From Pelagibacterium nitratireducens (GTDB lineage Bacteria > Pseudomonadota > Alphaproteobacteria > Rhizobiales > Devosiaceae), in NCBI RefSeq assembly GCF_037044555.1, contig NZ_CP146275.1, positions 1,220,501 to 1,284,500 on the forward strand: a stretch of 64,000 nt of DNA. The letters run 5' to 3'. Below, piece after piece: positions 10,305 through 18,543 of the stretch. The notes under the pieces are model-generated. The model was given only the letters and a program-made list of their open reading frames with translations. It did no database searches and had not been told where the DNA came from. The translations under genes were made by a program, and so were the position numbers. Each line of letters begins with the position of its first letter. Positions within the stretch are counted from its first letter, which is position 1.

Positions 10305-11132
10305 TTGTCCGATATCATCACACATTTTCTCCCCTTCGCCATTGGGTTGGCGCTGACCGGGGCGGTGTCCGGCGTCATGGCCGGCCTGCTCGGCATCGGA
10401 GGCGGGATCATCATGGTTCCGGCCATGGTGCTTGCCTATCAACTGCTCGGCTACAGTCCCGAAATCATCATGCATGTGGCCGTCGGCACCTCGCTGGCCG
10501 TCATCATTCCCACCGGAATGCGCAGCGCGCGCGCCCATAACAAAAGGGGCGCCGTGGACCACAGGATCGTCAGGCTGTGGGCACCCTGGATCGTTGTTGC
10601 CTCGCTTCTGGGCGGGCTCATGGCAGGGCTCTACAGCGCTGCGGCGCTCAAGATCATTTTTGGCGTGATGGCGTTGTTCATAGCGCTCAACATGGCGTTG
10701 CCGGTTCAGCGCAGGCTGATGGAATCGCTGGCGGGCGTGCCGATGGTCAATCGTATCTCAGCGGCGGTGATCGGCTATATATCGGCACTCATGGGAGTTG
10801 GCGGCGGATCGCTGACCGTGCCGACGCTTACGGCGTTCGGAACGCCCATTCACACCGCGGTGGGAACCAGTTCGACGCTCGGCGTCATCCTTGCCGTTCC
10901 AGCGGTCGTCGGGTTCGTCATCTCGGGATGGGGCGCGGCGGGCACACCACCCTTTAGTGTCGGCTTTATCAACATCCCCTCGTTCATTCTCATTGGCGGC
11001 CTTGCGACACTGACCGCGCCGATTGGCGTGGCGCTGGCCCACAGGCTCGATGCGAGGCTGCTCAAGATCGTGTTTGCGATCTTCCTTGTGGTTGTGGGCG
11101 GGCGGATGATCCTGCAGGCGCTCGGCGTCTGA
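10305..11132 (+). CDS. TauE/SafE-family sulfite or sulfonate exporter
   Basis: The 275-aa integral membrane protein has about eight hydrophobic spans and two copies of the family repeat. The first is GVMAGLLGIGGGIIMVPAMV and the second is ALMGVGGGSLTVPTLTAFG. The family moves sulfur-containing organic anions such as sulfite, sulfoacetate or taurine-derived products, or is coupled to CoA metabolism; the substrate here is unknown. The start is a TTG with AGGA 13-16 nt upstream. The next ATG at 10378 would delete the first membrane helix, so TTG is preferred. The gene ends just before a strong bidirectional terminator. Confidence 0.88.
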   Translation: MSDIITHFLPFAIGLALTGAVSGVMAGLLGIGGGIIMVPAMVLAYQLLGYSPEIIMHVAVGTSLAVIIPTGMRSARAHNKRGAVDHRIVRLWAPWIVVASLLGGLMAGLYSAAALKIIFGVMALFIALNMALPVQRRLMESLAGVPMVNRISAAVIGYISALMGVGGGSLTVPTLTAFGTPIHTAVGTSSTLGVILAVPAVVGFVISGWGAAGTPPFSVGFINIPSFILIGGLATLTAPIGVALAHRLDARLLKIVFAIFLVVVGGRMILQALGV

Positions 11133-11139
11133 CAAAAAA

Positions 11140-11167
11140 GGCCGGATCCAGAGGACCCGGCCTTTTT
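11140..11167. terminator. Bidirectional terminator between convergent genes
   Basis: GGCCGGATCC pairs with GGACCCGGCC across a 4-nt loop with one mismatch. It is followed by TTTTT on the plus strand and preceded by AAAAAA, so it works in both directions. It ends the TauE/SafE gene on one side and the SIMPL gene on the other. Confidence 0.88.
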
Positions 11168-11187
11168 CAATGGTCCATGGTATTGGA

Positions 11188-11907
11188 CTATTGGTTGTCG
11201 TCCTCGATTTCCCATTCGATGGTCGCAGTGATCGAATAGGACATTTCGCCCGCTTCCACGGGGACCGACCCATCGGCGGCCATTTCCATGGCCTGGGCAC
11301 GATACATCGGCATGGGCGGCTGCTGGGCATCCATTTCGCGGATCGACTCGATTGAACCCAGGCGCAATCCTGCTGCCCCGGCATAGGTTTCCGCCTTGGC
11401 CATGGCATCGGCGAAGGCCAGCTTGCGGGCTTCCTCCTCAAGCTTGGTCACGTCATCGACGGCGAAAACAATACCGTTGATGGTGTTGGCACCCACGGTT
11501 ACGGCCTGATCGAGGACGGATCCCAGCGCTTCAAGGTCACGCACCACGATGGTGACGGTGTTGGACACCTGATAGCCCTGAATTTCGGGCGGCGGGGTGT
11601 ATCCATTGTCATCGCGCCGGTCCGAATAGACATATTGCGGGCTGACGGAGAAGTCCGAGGTCTGGATGTCGCGATCTTCCAGGCCCGCTTCGCGCAGGGC
11701 GGCGACCAGATCGGCCATGGCAGCCGAATTGGCGTCGAGCGCTTCGCGCGCGGTCTCGGCTTGCGTTGTCACGCCGGTGTTGATGGTTGCCATGTCGGGC
11801 GCGGCGCGCACGGTACCTGTGCCGCTCAAGCTCATGGTGTCGGCAAGCGCCGGGCTTGCGAGCAGCACGGCCATCGCAATGGGTGCAAACGTCAGGGGAA
11901 AGCGCAT
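11188..11907 (-). CDS. SIMPL-domain (DUF541) exported protein
   Basis: The 239-aa product has a signal peptide (MRFPLTFAPIAMAVLLASPA, cut after ALA) and a complete SIMPL/DUF541 domain. Visible marks are LSGTGTVRAAPDMATINTGV, LEDRDIQTSDFSVSPQY, GYQVSNTVTIVVRDLEALG, and the C-terminal LRLGSIESI. Family members are periplasmic or outer-membrane proteins, such as E. coli YggE, linked to oxidative-stress tolerance. The start at 11907 follows CAGGAGAC; the 44 codons open upstream lack a signal-like start. It is the last ordinary protein gene before the tRNA and the mobile element, and reads away from them. Confidence 0.9.
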   Translation of the reverse strand: MRFPLTFAPIAMAVLLASPALADTMSLSGTGTVRAAPDMATINTGVTTQAETAREALDANSAAMADLVAALREAGLEDRDIQTSDFSVSPQYVYSDRRDDNGYTPPPEIQGYQVSNTVTIVVRDLEALGSVLDQAVTVGANTINGIVFAVDDVTKLEEEARKLAFADAMAKAETYAGAAGLRLGSIESIREMDAQQPPMPMYRAQAMEMAADGSVPVEAGEMSYSITATIEWEIEDDNQ

Positions 11908-12085
11908 GAATAGTCTCCTGGAAATCTCGTTCGTTGGAATTGGTTGTGCCCCAAGCAGAACACTCAAGTTTTCCTGATGCATTGAGACGGATTTGCGGCA
12001 GCGGGCAAAGCCGCCGGAAAAAACGGTAAACAGATGCAAAACCCCATGGACCTCAAAGCGTCGACCCGCTAGGAGAACGAAGCGT

Positions 12086-12162
12086 GGGCCTGTAGCTCAA
12101 TTGGTTAGAGCCGACCGCTCATAACGGTCTGGTTTCCGGTTCGAGTCCGGACGGGCCCACCA
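12086..12162 (+). tRNA. tRNA with anticodon CAU, probably tRNA-Ile2
   Basis: The 77-nt gene folds fully. The acceptor stem is GGGCCTG with CGGGCCC, the D stem is GCTC/GAGC, the anticodon stem is GACCG/CGGTC with loop CTCATAA (anticodon at 12120-12122), and the T arm is TCCGG-TTCGAGT-CCGGA. An encoded CCA ends at 12162. The CAU anticodon fits elongator Met or Ile2, the latter after lysidine modification. The first half closely resembles alphaproteobacterial tRNA-Ile(GAU), GGGCCTGTAGCTCA, rather than elongator tRNA-Met. Ile2 is therefore favoured. The Tn7-like element begins 14 bp past its 3' end. Confidence 0.93.
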
Positions 12163-12171
12163 TTTTCACCA

Positions 12172-12176
12172 TGGCT
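12172..12176 (+). repeat. Left copy of 5-bp target-site duplication TGGCT
   Basis: TGGCT stands immediately before the left terminus (TGATGCGACC). The same TGGCT stands immediately after the right terminus at 58208-58212. A 5-bp direct duplication is the hallmark of Tn7-family insertion. Confidence 0.93.
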
Positions 12177-12271
12177 TGATGCGACCAAAAAATGTTGAGT
12201 CGATTTAAGCCCGGAAATCCGGGAAGCGACCAAAAGTTTTGAGTCGATCCGACCGGGCAACATGAATCTCG
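12177..12271 (+). repeat. Left transposon end with three TnsB-type sites
   Basis: The outermost site runs 12181-12206 (GACC at 12183, ending TTGAGTCGATTT). The second runs 12226-12248 (GACC at 12228, ending TTTGAGTCGAT). A degenerate third is 12251-12271 (GACC at 12251, ending CATGAATCTCG). Site spacing is 45 then 23 bp. An imperfect CCGGAAATCCGG palindrome lies between the first two. These are the predicted binding sites of the TnsB transposase. Confidence 0.85.
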
Positions 12272-12416
12272 TTGCGAGATGGTTGGCCACAGGATCTCGG
12301 CAGCATGGGCTGGTAGCTTGCCAGATGCTATGCCATCTTCAGGAGGGAGGCGGCGCTGTGACCCCTAGGGCGTTCTCTTGGATCAGTTAGCGTGAAGTGA
12401 CGCATGGTAGGATGAG

Positions 12417-13430
12417 ATGGGCGGCAAGCTCACATATAGAGATGATATTCTGCTGCTCTCCGCCAAGGGGCTGGAGCGCTTCGTTCACCGCTGGGTCGCA
12501 ACGCGCCTGACCGACTATGTCGACCATCACGAATTCGGTGATGCGTCGGACATGGGCCGTGACGTCGGCGGATTCATCAGCAGCGCCAAGCACGAAGGCC
12601 CTTGGGACAATTTCCAGTGCAAGATGCTGGCCAAGCCCCTCGATGGCCCCACCATGTTTGAAGAAGTCGGCAAGATCCTCCACTTCGCGTCGGAAGGCCA
12701 TTTCACCGCACCGCGGAAATATGTGTTCGTCGCCCCCAAGGGCTTCAATCGTGGGGCCGAGCAGCTGCTGCACAATCCCGAGCGCTTTCGGTCGACGATG
12801 CTCGCCGAATGGGACGCGCGCTGCTCCCGCAAGATTAGGAGCAACGGGGATCCGGTCCCGATGACGCCAGCACTGCGGCAGTTGATCGAGGAGTTCTCGT
12901 TCGCCGACATCGAAGGCTGGGACGTTGACAAGATGCTCGCGCTGCCCGGTATGAACCTCGTTCTGGCCGACACGTTCGGCGATGACCCCGGCGACGCGCC
13001 CAAGGGCATCATACCTGGCACCGTGGCCGACGAGGAATCGGTATATGTCGGGCAACTGGTCGTCATTTATTCGGAGCGCGCCGGCGTGCCGTTCGCCGAT
13101 GCAGATGCGGTACTGGCCGATGCCGAGCATGGCATTCATCTGACAATGCAACGCCGGCGGTACTACGACACCGACGCCTTCCGCCGTCACTTCCGGGACA
13201 ATCTTGAGCCCGAGCATCTGCAGCTTTTCAACGAAGAAGTGCATGCGGGGGTTTTCGAGACTTATGCCAGTACCAGCGGATTCGAACGACTGACGAGGGT
13301 GATTGACCGTGCAGGCAGGGTTGAGGTCACCGGCATCTTCGGTCGGCATCGGCGGGCGTCTGTCCAGGTTCGCCAGGGCACATGCCATCACTTCGCTAAC
13401 GAGGGGGTCATGCCGTGGACGAAGATGTGA
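12417..13430 (+). CDS. ABC-three-component system effector with restriction-endonuclease-like motif
   Basis: The 337-aa soluble protein is the first gene of a three-gene overlapping operon. Its N-terminal 110 residues carry a PD-(D/E)XK-type nuclease pattern: D49 in MGRDVGGF, then Q67 and K69 in WDNFQCKML. The C-terminal half is a helical segment of unknown role (HFRDNLEPEHLQLFNEEVHAG). In ABC-three-component (ABC-3C) systems a variable effector is paired with a small middle component and an ABC/SMC-type ATPase. They are predicted conflict or anti-phage systems. The start at 12417 follows GGTAGGATGAG. Its 3' end overlaps the next gene. The system call is confident from the partners; the nuclease call rests on motif only. 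Confidence 0.78.
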   Translation: MGGKLTYRDDILLLSAKGLERFVHRWVATRLTDYVDHHEFGDASDMGRDVGGFISSAKHEGPWDNFQCKMLAKPLDGPTMFEEVGKILHFASEGHFTAPRKYVFVAPKGFNRGAEQLLHNPERFRSTMLAEWDARCSRKIRSNGDPVPMTPALRQLIEEFSFADIEGWDVDKMLALPGMNLVLADTFGDDPGDAPKGIIPGTVADEESVYVGQLVVIYSERAGVPFADADAVLADAEHGIHLTMQRRRYYDTDAFRRHFRDNLEPEHLQLFNEEVHAGVFETYASTSGFERLTRVIDRAGRVEVTGIFGRHRRASVQVRQGTCHHFANEGVMPWTKM

Positions 13431-13906
13431 CCGCCACACCACGCCTCTTCAACGGCAGCGTCGAGACTGGCGTGCGATCTCTGTTGATCCTCGAGGCTTG
13501 TTATCCGGCTGCCCTCGATCTCGACACCATGTCACTGTTTGACTTCTTCGTGGTCCACACGGCCGATATCGGCGGCCCGGTCAGCCTGCATCCAGCCATC
13601 GGATCGCGGGTGGGCGAATATCATGTGCGCAGGCGCGTCATCCAGGACGGCTTGGGCCTAATGCGGCGCGCCAGTCTCGTGGATGTGGTCGAGGCCGACG
13701 ACGGTGTTCGCTTCGCCGCGTCCGAGGACGCGCCGGCCTTCGTCAGGCTCATGGGCACCGACTACAACCGCGACCTCTTAGACCGCTCCAAATGGTTGGC
13801 CGAACAGTGGCAGGACATTGGCGACGAATTCCTGACGCGGTTGCGCGCAAGTATCGAGCGCTGGAGTCTTGAGTTCCGGGAAGAAGGCGGTTCTGCGGAT
13901 GCCTGA
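13415..13906 (+). CDS. ABC-three-component system middle component 2 (MC2)
   Basis: The 163-aa protein has the middle-component pattern of ABC-3C systems: an ETGVRSLLILEACYPAALDL start, LSLFDFFVVHTADIGGP-like core, YHVRRRVIQDGLGLMRRASL, and a helical C terminus. It probably bridges the effector and the ATPase. Translation starts at a GTG, either 13415 or 13427 (the latter forming a GTGA overlap with the upstream stop). The 8-nt overlap with the downstream ATPase gene also argues for coupled translation. Confidence 0.78.
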   Translation: MDEDVTATPRLFNGSVETGVRSLLILEACYPAALDLDTMSLFDFFVVHTADIGGPVSLHPAIGSRVGEYHVRRRVIQDGLGLMRRASLVDVVEADDGVRFAASEDAPAFVRLMGTDYNRDLLDRSKWLAEQWQDIGDEFLTRLRASIERWSLEFREEGGSADA

Positions 13907-15797
13907 GCCTATGCTTGCCAAGCTCCGGCTGGAGCATCTCACGTTCGTCGGCGATGGCCAAGAACCGGCCGGAATCGAGTTCGCGGAAGGTTTGACCCTC
14001 ATCTACGGCGGATCGAACGCCGGCAAGTCCTATTCCCTTAAGGTGATCGACTTCATGCTGGGCGGAAAACCCCCCGACATCCTGAAGAACCACGGATCGG
14101 AATATACAAAAGTGCTGCTCGGGTTGACGCTCGGAAACGGCCGGCAGGTGACCCTCGAGCGTGCGCGCAAGGGCGGTGGCTTTAAGGTCTACGAGGGTTT
14201 GGCAAAAGATGGTAGGCTCGCCGGCGGGACTGGCGTGGTGCTGTCCGCCGATCACGGCAAGGGTAAGACGGGCAGCGTCTCCGAATTGCTGCTCGAAAGC
14301 ATCGGCATCAAGGATGCCAGGATCGCCTCGACCGAGGCGGCGCAGCTCGTCCCGTTCTCCATCCGTCATTTCATGCCTTACGTCACTGTAGACGAGGACC
14401 GGATGTTTTCGGAGGACAGCCCGACCATCGTGAGCCCGAAGAACGGGCCCACGCTAAACAAGAACGTCTTTCGATTCATCCTGACTGGGCAGGACGACGG
14501 CGACGTTATCGAAGTGCCCAATGAGAAGGCAATCAAGGCCAGTAACAATGGCAAGGTCGAACTTCTGGATGAAATGATCGGGGAGATCGACCGCGAACTC
14601 GGCGACGTCGATCTGGCCAGCCTCGATGCCGAAGTCGAACGGCTGACTGCACAGCTAGAGGATTTTGGAGGCTCGCTGGCCGAGCTTCAGCAAGACCTCG
14701 ACACCGCCACGCGGGAGCGCCGCGGCCTCATGGACACAATGGATGCGGACCGCTCTAAACTCGGTCAGCTGGTTGCAATGAAGGCTCGCTTCCTTGAGCT
14801 TCAAGACACTTACCGCATCGATATTCGGCGGCTCGAGGCCATCGAGGAAGGCGGATTCCTGCTGCAGCGCTTCGAGGACCAGCCATGCCCGATGTGTGGT
14901 GCGCTGCCCGGCGATCAGCACCTGCCGCACGAGCTCGGGGACCTTGATCGCCAACACGCAACAGCCCAAGCCGAGATCACCAAGATTCGCCGCGACATGC
15001 GCGGTCTGGAAACCGCCTTGGCCGGTATCGACGCCGAGCAGACCGCCCTCGACTTGCGGCTGGAGTTCACGGCGAAAGAGATTCGCGCCCGCGAGGCGAC
15101 GATTTCCCGCCTGAGACCGCAGGAGGCGTCGGGACGCCGGGACTACCAGGCGGCGGCCGAACGACTCGCCCGATTCGAGAACTTATCGGAGATGCGCTCT
15201 CGGCGATCGGCAATGCAGGTCAAGCGGGATGCAATATCCGCCTCAACGGTGGGACGCCAGAAGGCCGACGGTCTGATCATCGGCATCGACGGGCCGACGG
15301 GTCACGATTTCGCGCAGGTGGTTCGGGACGTTCTCAAGGCATGGGAGTATCCTAGTGTGGAAGCAGTCACGTGGGACGAGAAGCGGCAGGACATTGCCAT
15401 CAACGGCCAGCCGCGGGGCCAGAACGGCAAAGGCGTCAAGGCGGTGTTTCACTCCGCTTTCGTGGTGGCGGTAATGATCTATTGCCGCACCAACCGTCTG
15501 CCGCATCCGGGTTTCGTGGTCTTGGATTCCCCGCTCGTGACCTATCGCAAGCCGGTCCACTACGAACGTCATGGGGAATTGGAGGCAGACGAGAAGGCCA
15601 TCGCGAGCACAACGCTGGACCAAGCGTTCTACAAGCACCTCGCCGGTTTGCGCGAAATCGGACAGGTCTACGTGATTGAAAACAACGATCCGCCAGGCTC
15701 GATGCCGGACGGCGTCAAGATCGAGCTGTTCTCTGGTGAATCCGGTGATGGCCGGCAAGGATTGTTCCCCGTTCGCCGACGTTTGGCGTCGACCTGA
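13899..15797 (+). CDS. ABC-three-component system ATPase (DUF3732, SMC/Rad50-like)
   Basis: The 632-aa protein starts with an SMC-type Walker A (LIYGGSNAGKSYSLKVIDFM, about residues 35-54 from this ATG). A long coiled coil follows, interrupted by a Rad50-like zinc hook CPMCGALPGDQH. The C-terminal ATPase half has the Walker B-like FVVLDSPLVTYRKP typical of DUF3732. It is predicted to load on nucleic acid and control the effector. The start at 13899 overlaps the MC2 stop by 8 bp; an upstream TTG at 13869 would add ten residues. No terminator is seen after it, and about 330 bp separate it from the Fic gene. Confidence 0.85.
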   Translation: MPEPMLAKLRLEHLTFVGDGQEPAGIEFAEGLTLIYGGSNAGKSYSLKVIDFMLGGKPPDILKNHGSEYTKVLLGLTLGNGRQVTLERARKGGGFKVYEGLAKDGRLAGGTGVVLSADHGKGKTGSVSELLLESIGIKDARIASTEAAQLVPFSIRHFMPYVTVDEDRMFSEDSPTIVSPKNGPTLNKNVFRFILTGQDDGDVIEVPNEKAIKASNNGKVELLDEMIGEIDRELGDVDLASLDAEVERLTAQLEDFGGSLAELQQDLDTATRERRGLMDTMDADRSKLGQLVAMKARFLELQDTYRIDIRRLEAIEEGGFLLQRFEDQPCPMCGALPGDQHLPHELGDLDRQHATAQAEITKIRRDMRGLETALAGIDAEQTALDLRLEFTAKEIRAREATISRLRPQEASGRRDYQAAAERLARFENLSEMRSRRSAMQVKRDAISASTVGRQKADGLIIGIDGPTGHDFAQVVRDVLKAWEYPSVEAVTWDEKRQDIAINGQPRGQNGKGVKAVFHSAFVVAVMIYCRTNRLPHPGFVVLDSPLVTYRKPVHYERHGELEADEKAIASTTLDQAFYKHLAGLREIGQVYVIENNDPPGSMPDGVKIELFSGESGDGRQGLFPVRRRLAST

Positions 15798-16126
15798 AGT
15801 CGAAACTTGGCGAGCCATTCCTCCATTTGCGCGATCTCACTCTTTGCCAGGAGAAGGTTGGAACGCCGGAAAGGGGCTTGGCTGCAGGTTAGCAGCGACG
15901 TGGCAACGGGGTGGTCGTTTAGCAGCCGTCGTCGCCGCCTCCGCGCCATCGCCGAACTGAACGTGCTGCCACATGGATATGCCGCTTCTGGTAGTCTGAT
16001 GATGTAAGGCGAGGGCGAATGTCACCGCCGGCCAGGTAAGCCGACCGGAAAGAGTCCGGAAACAACAATTGCGACTTTCGTTATTAAGGGTTATCGTTAA
16101 AACCGTTCATAACGAAAGCTTCTGCT
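15798..16126. other. Intergenic region upstream of the Fic gene
   Basis: No gene is supported in these 329 bp. The last 50 bp are AT-rich and hold an interrupted palindrome: CGTTAT at 16079-16084 with ATAACG at 16109-16114, and a nested GTTAT/ATAAC pair from 16090. It sits 13 bp before the Fic start, where an operator would be expected. The Fic protein has a C-terminal winged-helix-like region that could bind here. Confidence 0.4.
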
Positions 16127-17269
16127 ATGGTTTTTGGGTCTTTCTTCCTCGATGAGAACCGTGCCTGCTATCGACCCGGTGTGCCGGTCGTGCCTGCCCT
16201 CGAAGACGTGGTGGACGGTCTGCAGACGACCACCATTGCATTGGCTGAATTTGACCGTCGGGTATCGAAACTTGGAGTACAGGGTTCCATTGGCCGACTC
16301 TTCGCGCGCCTCGATGCCGTACATTCCTCAGGGGCTGAGGGCAGCACGACGACCTTCACCGACCTCATGGAATACGAGAGCATTCCCGACGCAGCGTCAG
16401 ATCCGGAAGATGCCAAGGTCGTGGCTGCATGCGCCTACGCATTCGAGGCATCGCTTGACACCCCAGACCCGCTGCAGGCCGTTCTTGCAATCCATCGGCG
16501 CCTGTTCGAGAGGGATACGAATGCGTTCAAAAAAGGTGGCGCCGGCGCATTCAAGTCGTTGCCTAATTCCACCTATGACCCTGAATCCATCGGCGGACTG
16601 TTCTTTTATACCCATCCTTCCCAACTGCCAGATGCGCTGCAAGAGTGGCTCGGATTCACCATGCAAGTCGACTCCCGCACGCCCGAGCTCATCCGGCAGC
16701 TCTGCTCGCACTGGATGTTCGAGAGTATTCATCCCGTTACGGACGGCAACGGCCGCATCGGCCGACTGCTCCTGCCGTTGGTGATGAAATGGAAAGGGGC
16801 GACCCGTTCGGGTTCCACATTCATTGGCGAAGCCGTCCATGCCGACAAGGATATCTACATAGATGCCTTAAAAGATGTGCGTCGGACTGGGGATTTCACT
16901 CGGTGGTGCAACATCGGGTTATCGTTCGTTCGCCAAACGGCCGAAAGCAATATCGAGCGGCTGGACCGATTGTCTGAAATCACCAGCGAATGGAATGGTC
17001 AGTTAGAGGGCATTCGCAAGGACAGCGTCCTTCACCGTATGGTTCCGTGGATGCTCACCAAGCCGGCCTTTACGGTCAAGGATGCGAGTAGCGAACTCGG
17101 TGTATCGTTCCCGGTGGCAAACAACGCTATCCAGATGCTTGTGGAAAAGAAGATCGTCACCCTAGCGGGGGAGGGTCGTCGAAACCGCTTATTCCTCGCC
17201 GGTGACGTGCTCGATGCATTTGATCGGTTCAGAGCTCCTGAGCCCAATAACACTTCCTTTTACCGGTGA
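16127..17269 (+). CDS. Fic-domain AMP-transferase with self-inhibitory motif
   Basis: The 380-aa protein has the Fic active-site motif HPVTDGNGRIGR at residues 202-213, with Val in place of the usual Phe. Fic enzymes transfer AMP from ATP to target proteins. An inhibitory-helix motif SSGAEG ((S/T)xxxE(G/N), residues 67-72) lies N-terminal to the domain, so this is the self-inhibited N-terminal class that needs no separate antitoxin. The C-terminal 80 residues (TVKDASSELGVSFPVANNAI, VEKKIVTLAGEGRRNRLF) form a winged helix. Position next to the ABC-3C operon suggests a defence or stress role. The target is unknown. Confidence 0.88.
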   Translation: MVFGSFFLDENRACYRPGVPVVPALEDVVDGLQTTTIALAEFDRRVSKLGVQGSIGRLFARLDAVHSSGAEGSTTTFTDLMEYESIPDAASDPEDAKVVAACAYAFEASLDTPDPLQAVLAIHRRLFERDTNAFKKGGAGAFKSLPNSTYDPESIGGLFFYTHPSQLPDALQEWLGFTMQVDSRTPELIRQLCSHWMFESIHPVTDGNGRIGRLLLPLVMKWKGATRSGSTFIGEAVHADKDIYIDALKDVRRTGDFTRWCNIGLSFVRQTAESNIERLDRLSEITSEWNGQLEGIRKDSVLHRMVPWMLTKPAFTVKDASSELGVSFPVANNAIQMLVEKKIVTLAGEGRRNRLFLAGDVLDAFDRFRAPEPNNTSFYR

Positions 17270-17342
17270 TTTTGGCAGTCCGAGAGAAAGGGCTTCCAAT
17301 CTGATACTGCCAAAGCAAGGTAAACGAGACGGCATAGTCTAT

Positions 17343-17750
17343 TCAAAACCGCGTCGGCCCTGCCAATGTCTTGAACGCGCCCTCGCTATATTGGCGCTCA
17401 AGCTCCATCAGGAGGTGGTTCAACCTCATTCGCAGGGCCTCTTGATCCGTCTCATCGTCGGTTGCGATGGTCAGGATCGCCTCGGCGATGACACCGGCCG
17501 CACCGACATTTCGCCCTCGAGCACTTGGGATCTGGGTCCGCCGAGACTTGCCCTCAATCTCTACTGGTCCAACAGCATGGACAATCCGCATCATCGTATT
17601 GCGGATTCTGGTGGCAGATACCTTGGATTCCTCGCTCAGTGCCGTGCCAGGGTTCGCCTTACCCGCGTCCCAATATAGAGCAGACAACCGCGCGAGCACG
17701 AGCAGATCCCCGATCGACACATCGGGCTCGAATATAGTCTCTTTTGCCAT
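17343..17750 (-). CDS. Hypothetical protein, possible small DNA-binding protein
   Basis: The 135-aa soluble protein has a helical N-terminal half (VSIGDLLVLARLSALYWDAG, SATRIRNTMMRIVHAVG) and a basic GKSRRTQIPSARGR segment. A second helical stretch ends in MRLNHLLMELERQY. The ATG at 17750 has a good TGAGGTGAAG ribosome binding site, which supports it as a real gene. I do not recognise a family. The palindromic repeat cluster begins about 75 bp upstream of its start, so autoregulation by a DNA-binding product is possible but unproven. Confidence 0.55.
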   Translation of the reverse strand: MAKETIFEPDVSIGDLLVLARLSALYWDAGKANPGTALSEESKVSATRIRNTMMRIVHAVGPVEIEGKSRRTQIPSARGRNVGAAGVIAEAILTIATDDETDQEALRMRLNHLLMELERQYSEGAFKTLAGPTRF

Positions 17751-17823
17751 GCTTCACCTCAGAGGCAAAATGGCAGCTTCCTGATAACAAATCCCTAAAT
17801 TGAAGTTGTGTGGCCACGGCGCA

Positions 17824-18006
17824 ATGGCAATGTGCCATCGGCGAGAACGGGCAAGCCATTAGCTGATGGCTTATGAGGGCCAAATTCGAGGAAGTATGCA
17901 CCTCAACATACTGGCTGATGGCCTCAACCAAACAGCTAATGGCGTTAAGCCATCAGCCAGTGTTATTGAAGCGACAGGTAATGGCCTGGAGCCACTGGAA
18001 GATGGC
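17824..18006. repeat. Cluster of ATGGC/GCCAT palindromic repeats
   Basis: Five inverted or direct copies of a GCTRATGGC-type half site lie in 180 bp: ATGGCAATGTGCCAT at 17824-17837, GCCATTAGCTGATGGC at 17855-17870, CTGGCTGATGGCC at 17911-17922, a long dyad at 17933-17960 (CTAATGGC, GTTAA, GCCATCAG), and an ATGGC-GCCA pair at 17980-17994. The array looks like multiple operator sites or iteron-like protein-binding sites. Nothing coding is supported across it. Confidence 0.65.
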
Positions 18007-18423
18007 GGTAGCGCGATCGGCACTGACGCTCAGGCGAACAGGTATTTGTGCTTCGGGAGTCACGGCGATGATGGGAAAATCCGATCGCAGCCATCCAAGC
18101 GCCGGTCGGTGCAGCGGCATCATTTCTTTTCAGATCCGTTCGGACCGACACTTCGCAAACTGTGCCGTCCGTCGAAATCAACAACGTCCTGTGCCTCGCT
18201 ACGCCGATCGCTTGCTTCGGTTATGGAAAAGTTGTCAGGCGGCACCTGTATTGCTGGCCCAAAATGCAACGTATTTGGCCCTCCGTGCCCCCGAGAACCT
18301 CAGGTCGGTCCGAGACGATAAAAGCGGGAAAACGTCCTTGCCCATCCGGCCGCGTGATCAAGGGCATAGACTTCGGACGTCACGATCGGCCCATTGTCCA
18401 AATAGGGATGTGCTTGAACGGTC
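18007..18423. other. Non-coding or decayed stretch before the IS66-family element
   Basis: Short open frames exist here, but none has a recognisable motif, ribosome binding site or consistent codon use. It may hold the decayed remnant of a gene cut by the IS insertion. I see no RNA gene or clear repeat in it. Confidence 0.35.
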
Positions 18424-18543
18424 GTAAGCGAGAAGCCCACCCCGTCTGGTGACGGCCGACATCCGGCGGTATTGGCACCCGAGAATTTGTGATGGGTGTT
18501 ATGTTCTATGTCTACGACTATGCCTGGAGATGGAAGTTTTCAT

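Noticed and set aside
12086..12162. Elongator or initiator tRNA-Met
   Set aside because: The CAU anticodon allows it, but the acceptor and D arm resemble alphaproteobacterial tRNA-Ile. It has a full Watson-Crick first pair, so it is not an initiator. Met is kept only as an alternative.
12086..12206. tRNA-integrating island with tyrosine integrase
   Set aside because: No integrase gene lies near either end, and the tRNA 3' end is not repeated at 58207. The 5-bp duplication and TnsABC explain the insertion.
17873..18427. Plus-strand 184-codon frame through the palindrome cluster
   Set aside because: Translation through perfect palindromes gives no family pattern; there is no ribosome binding site.
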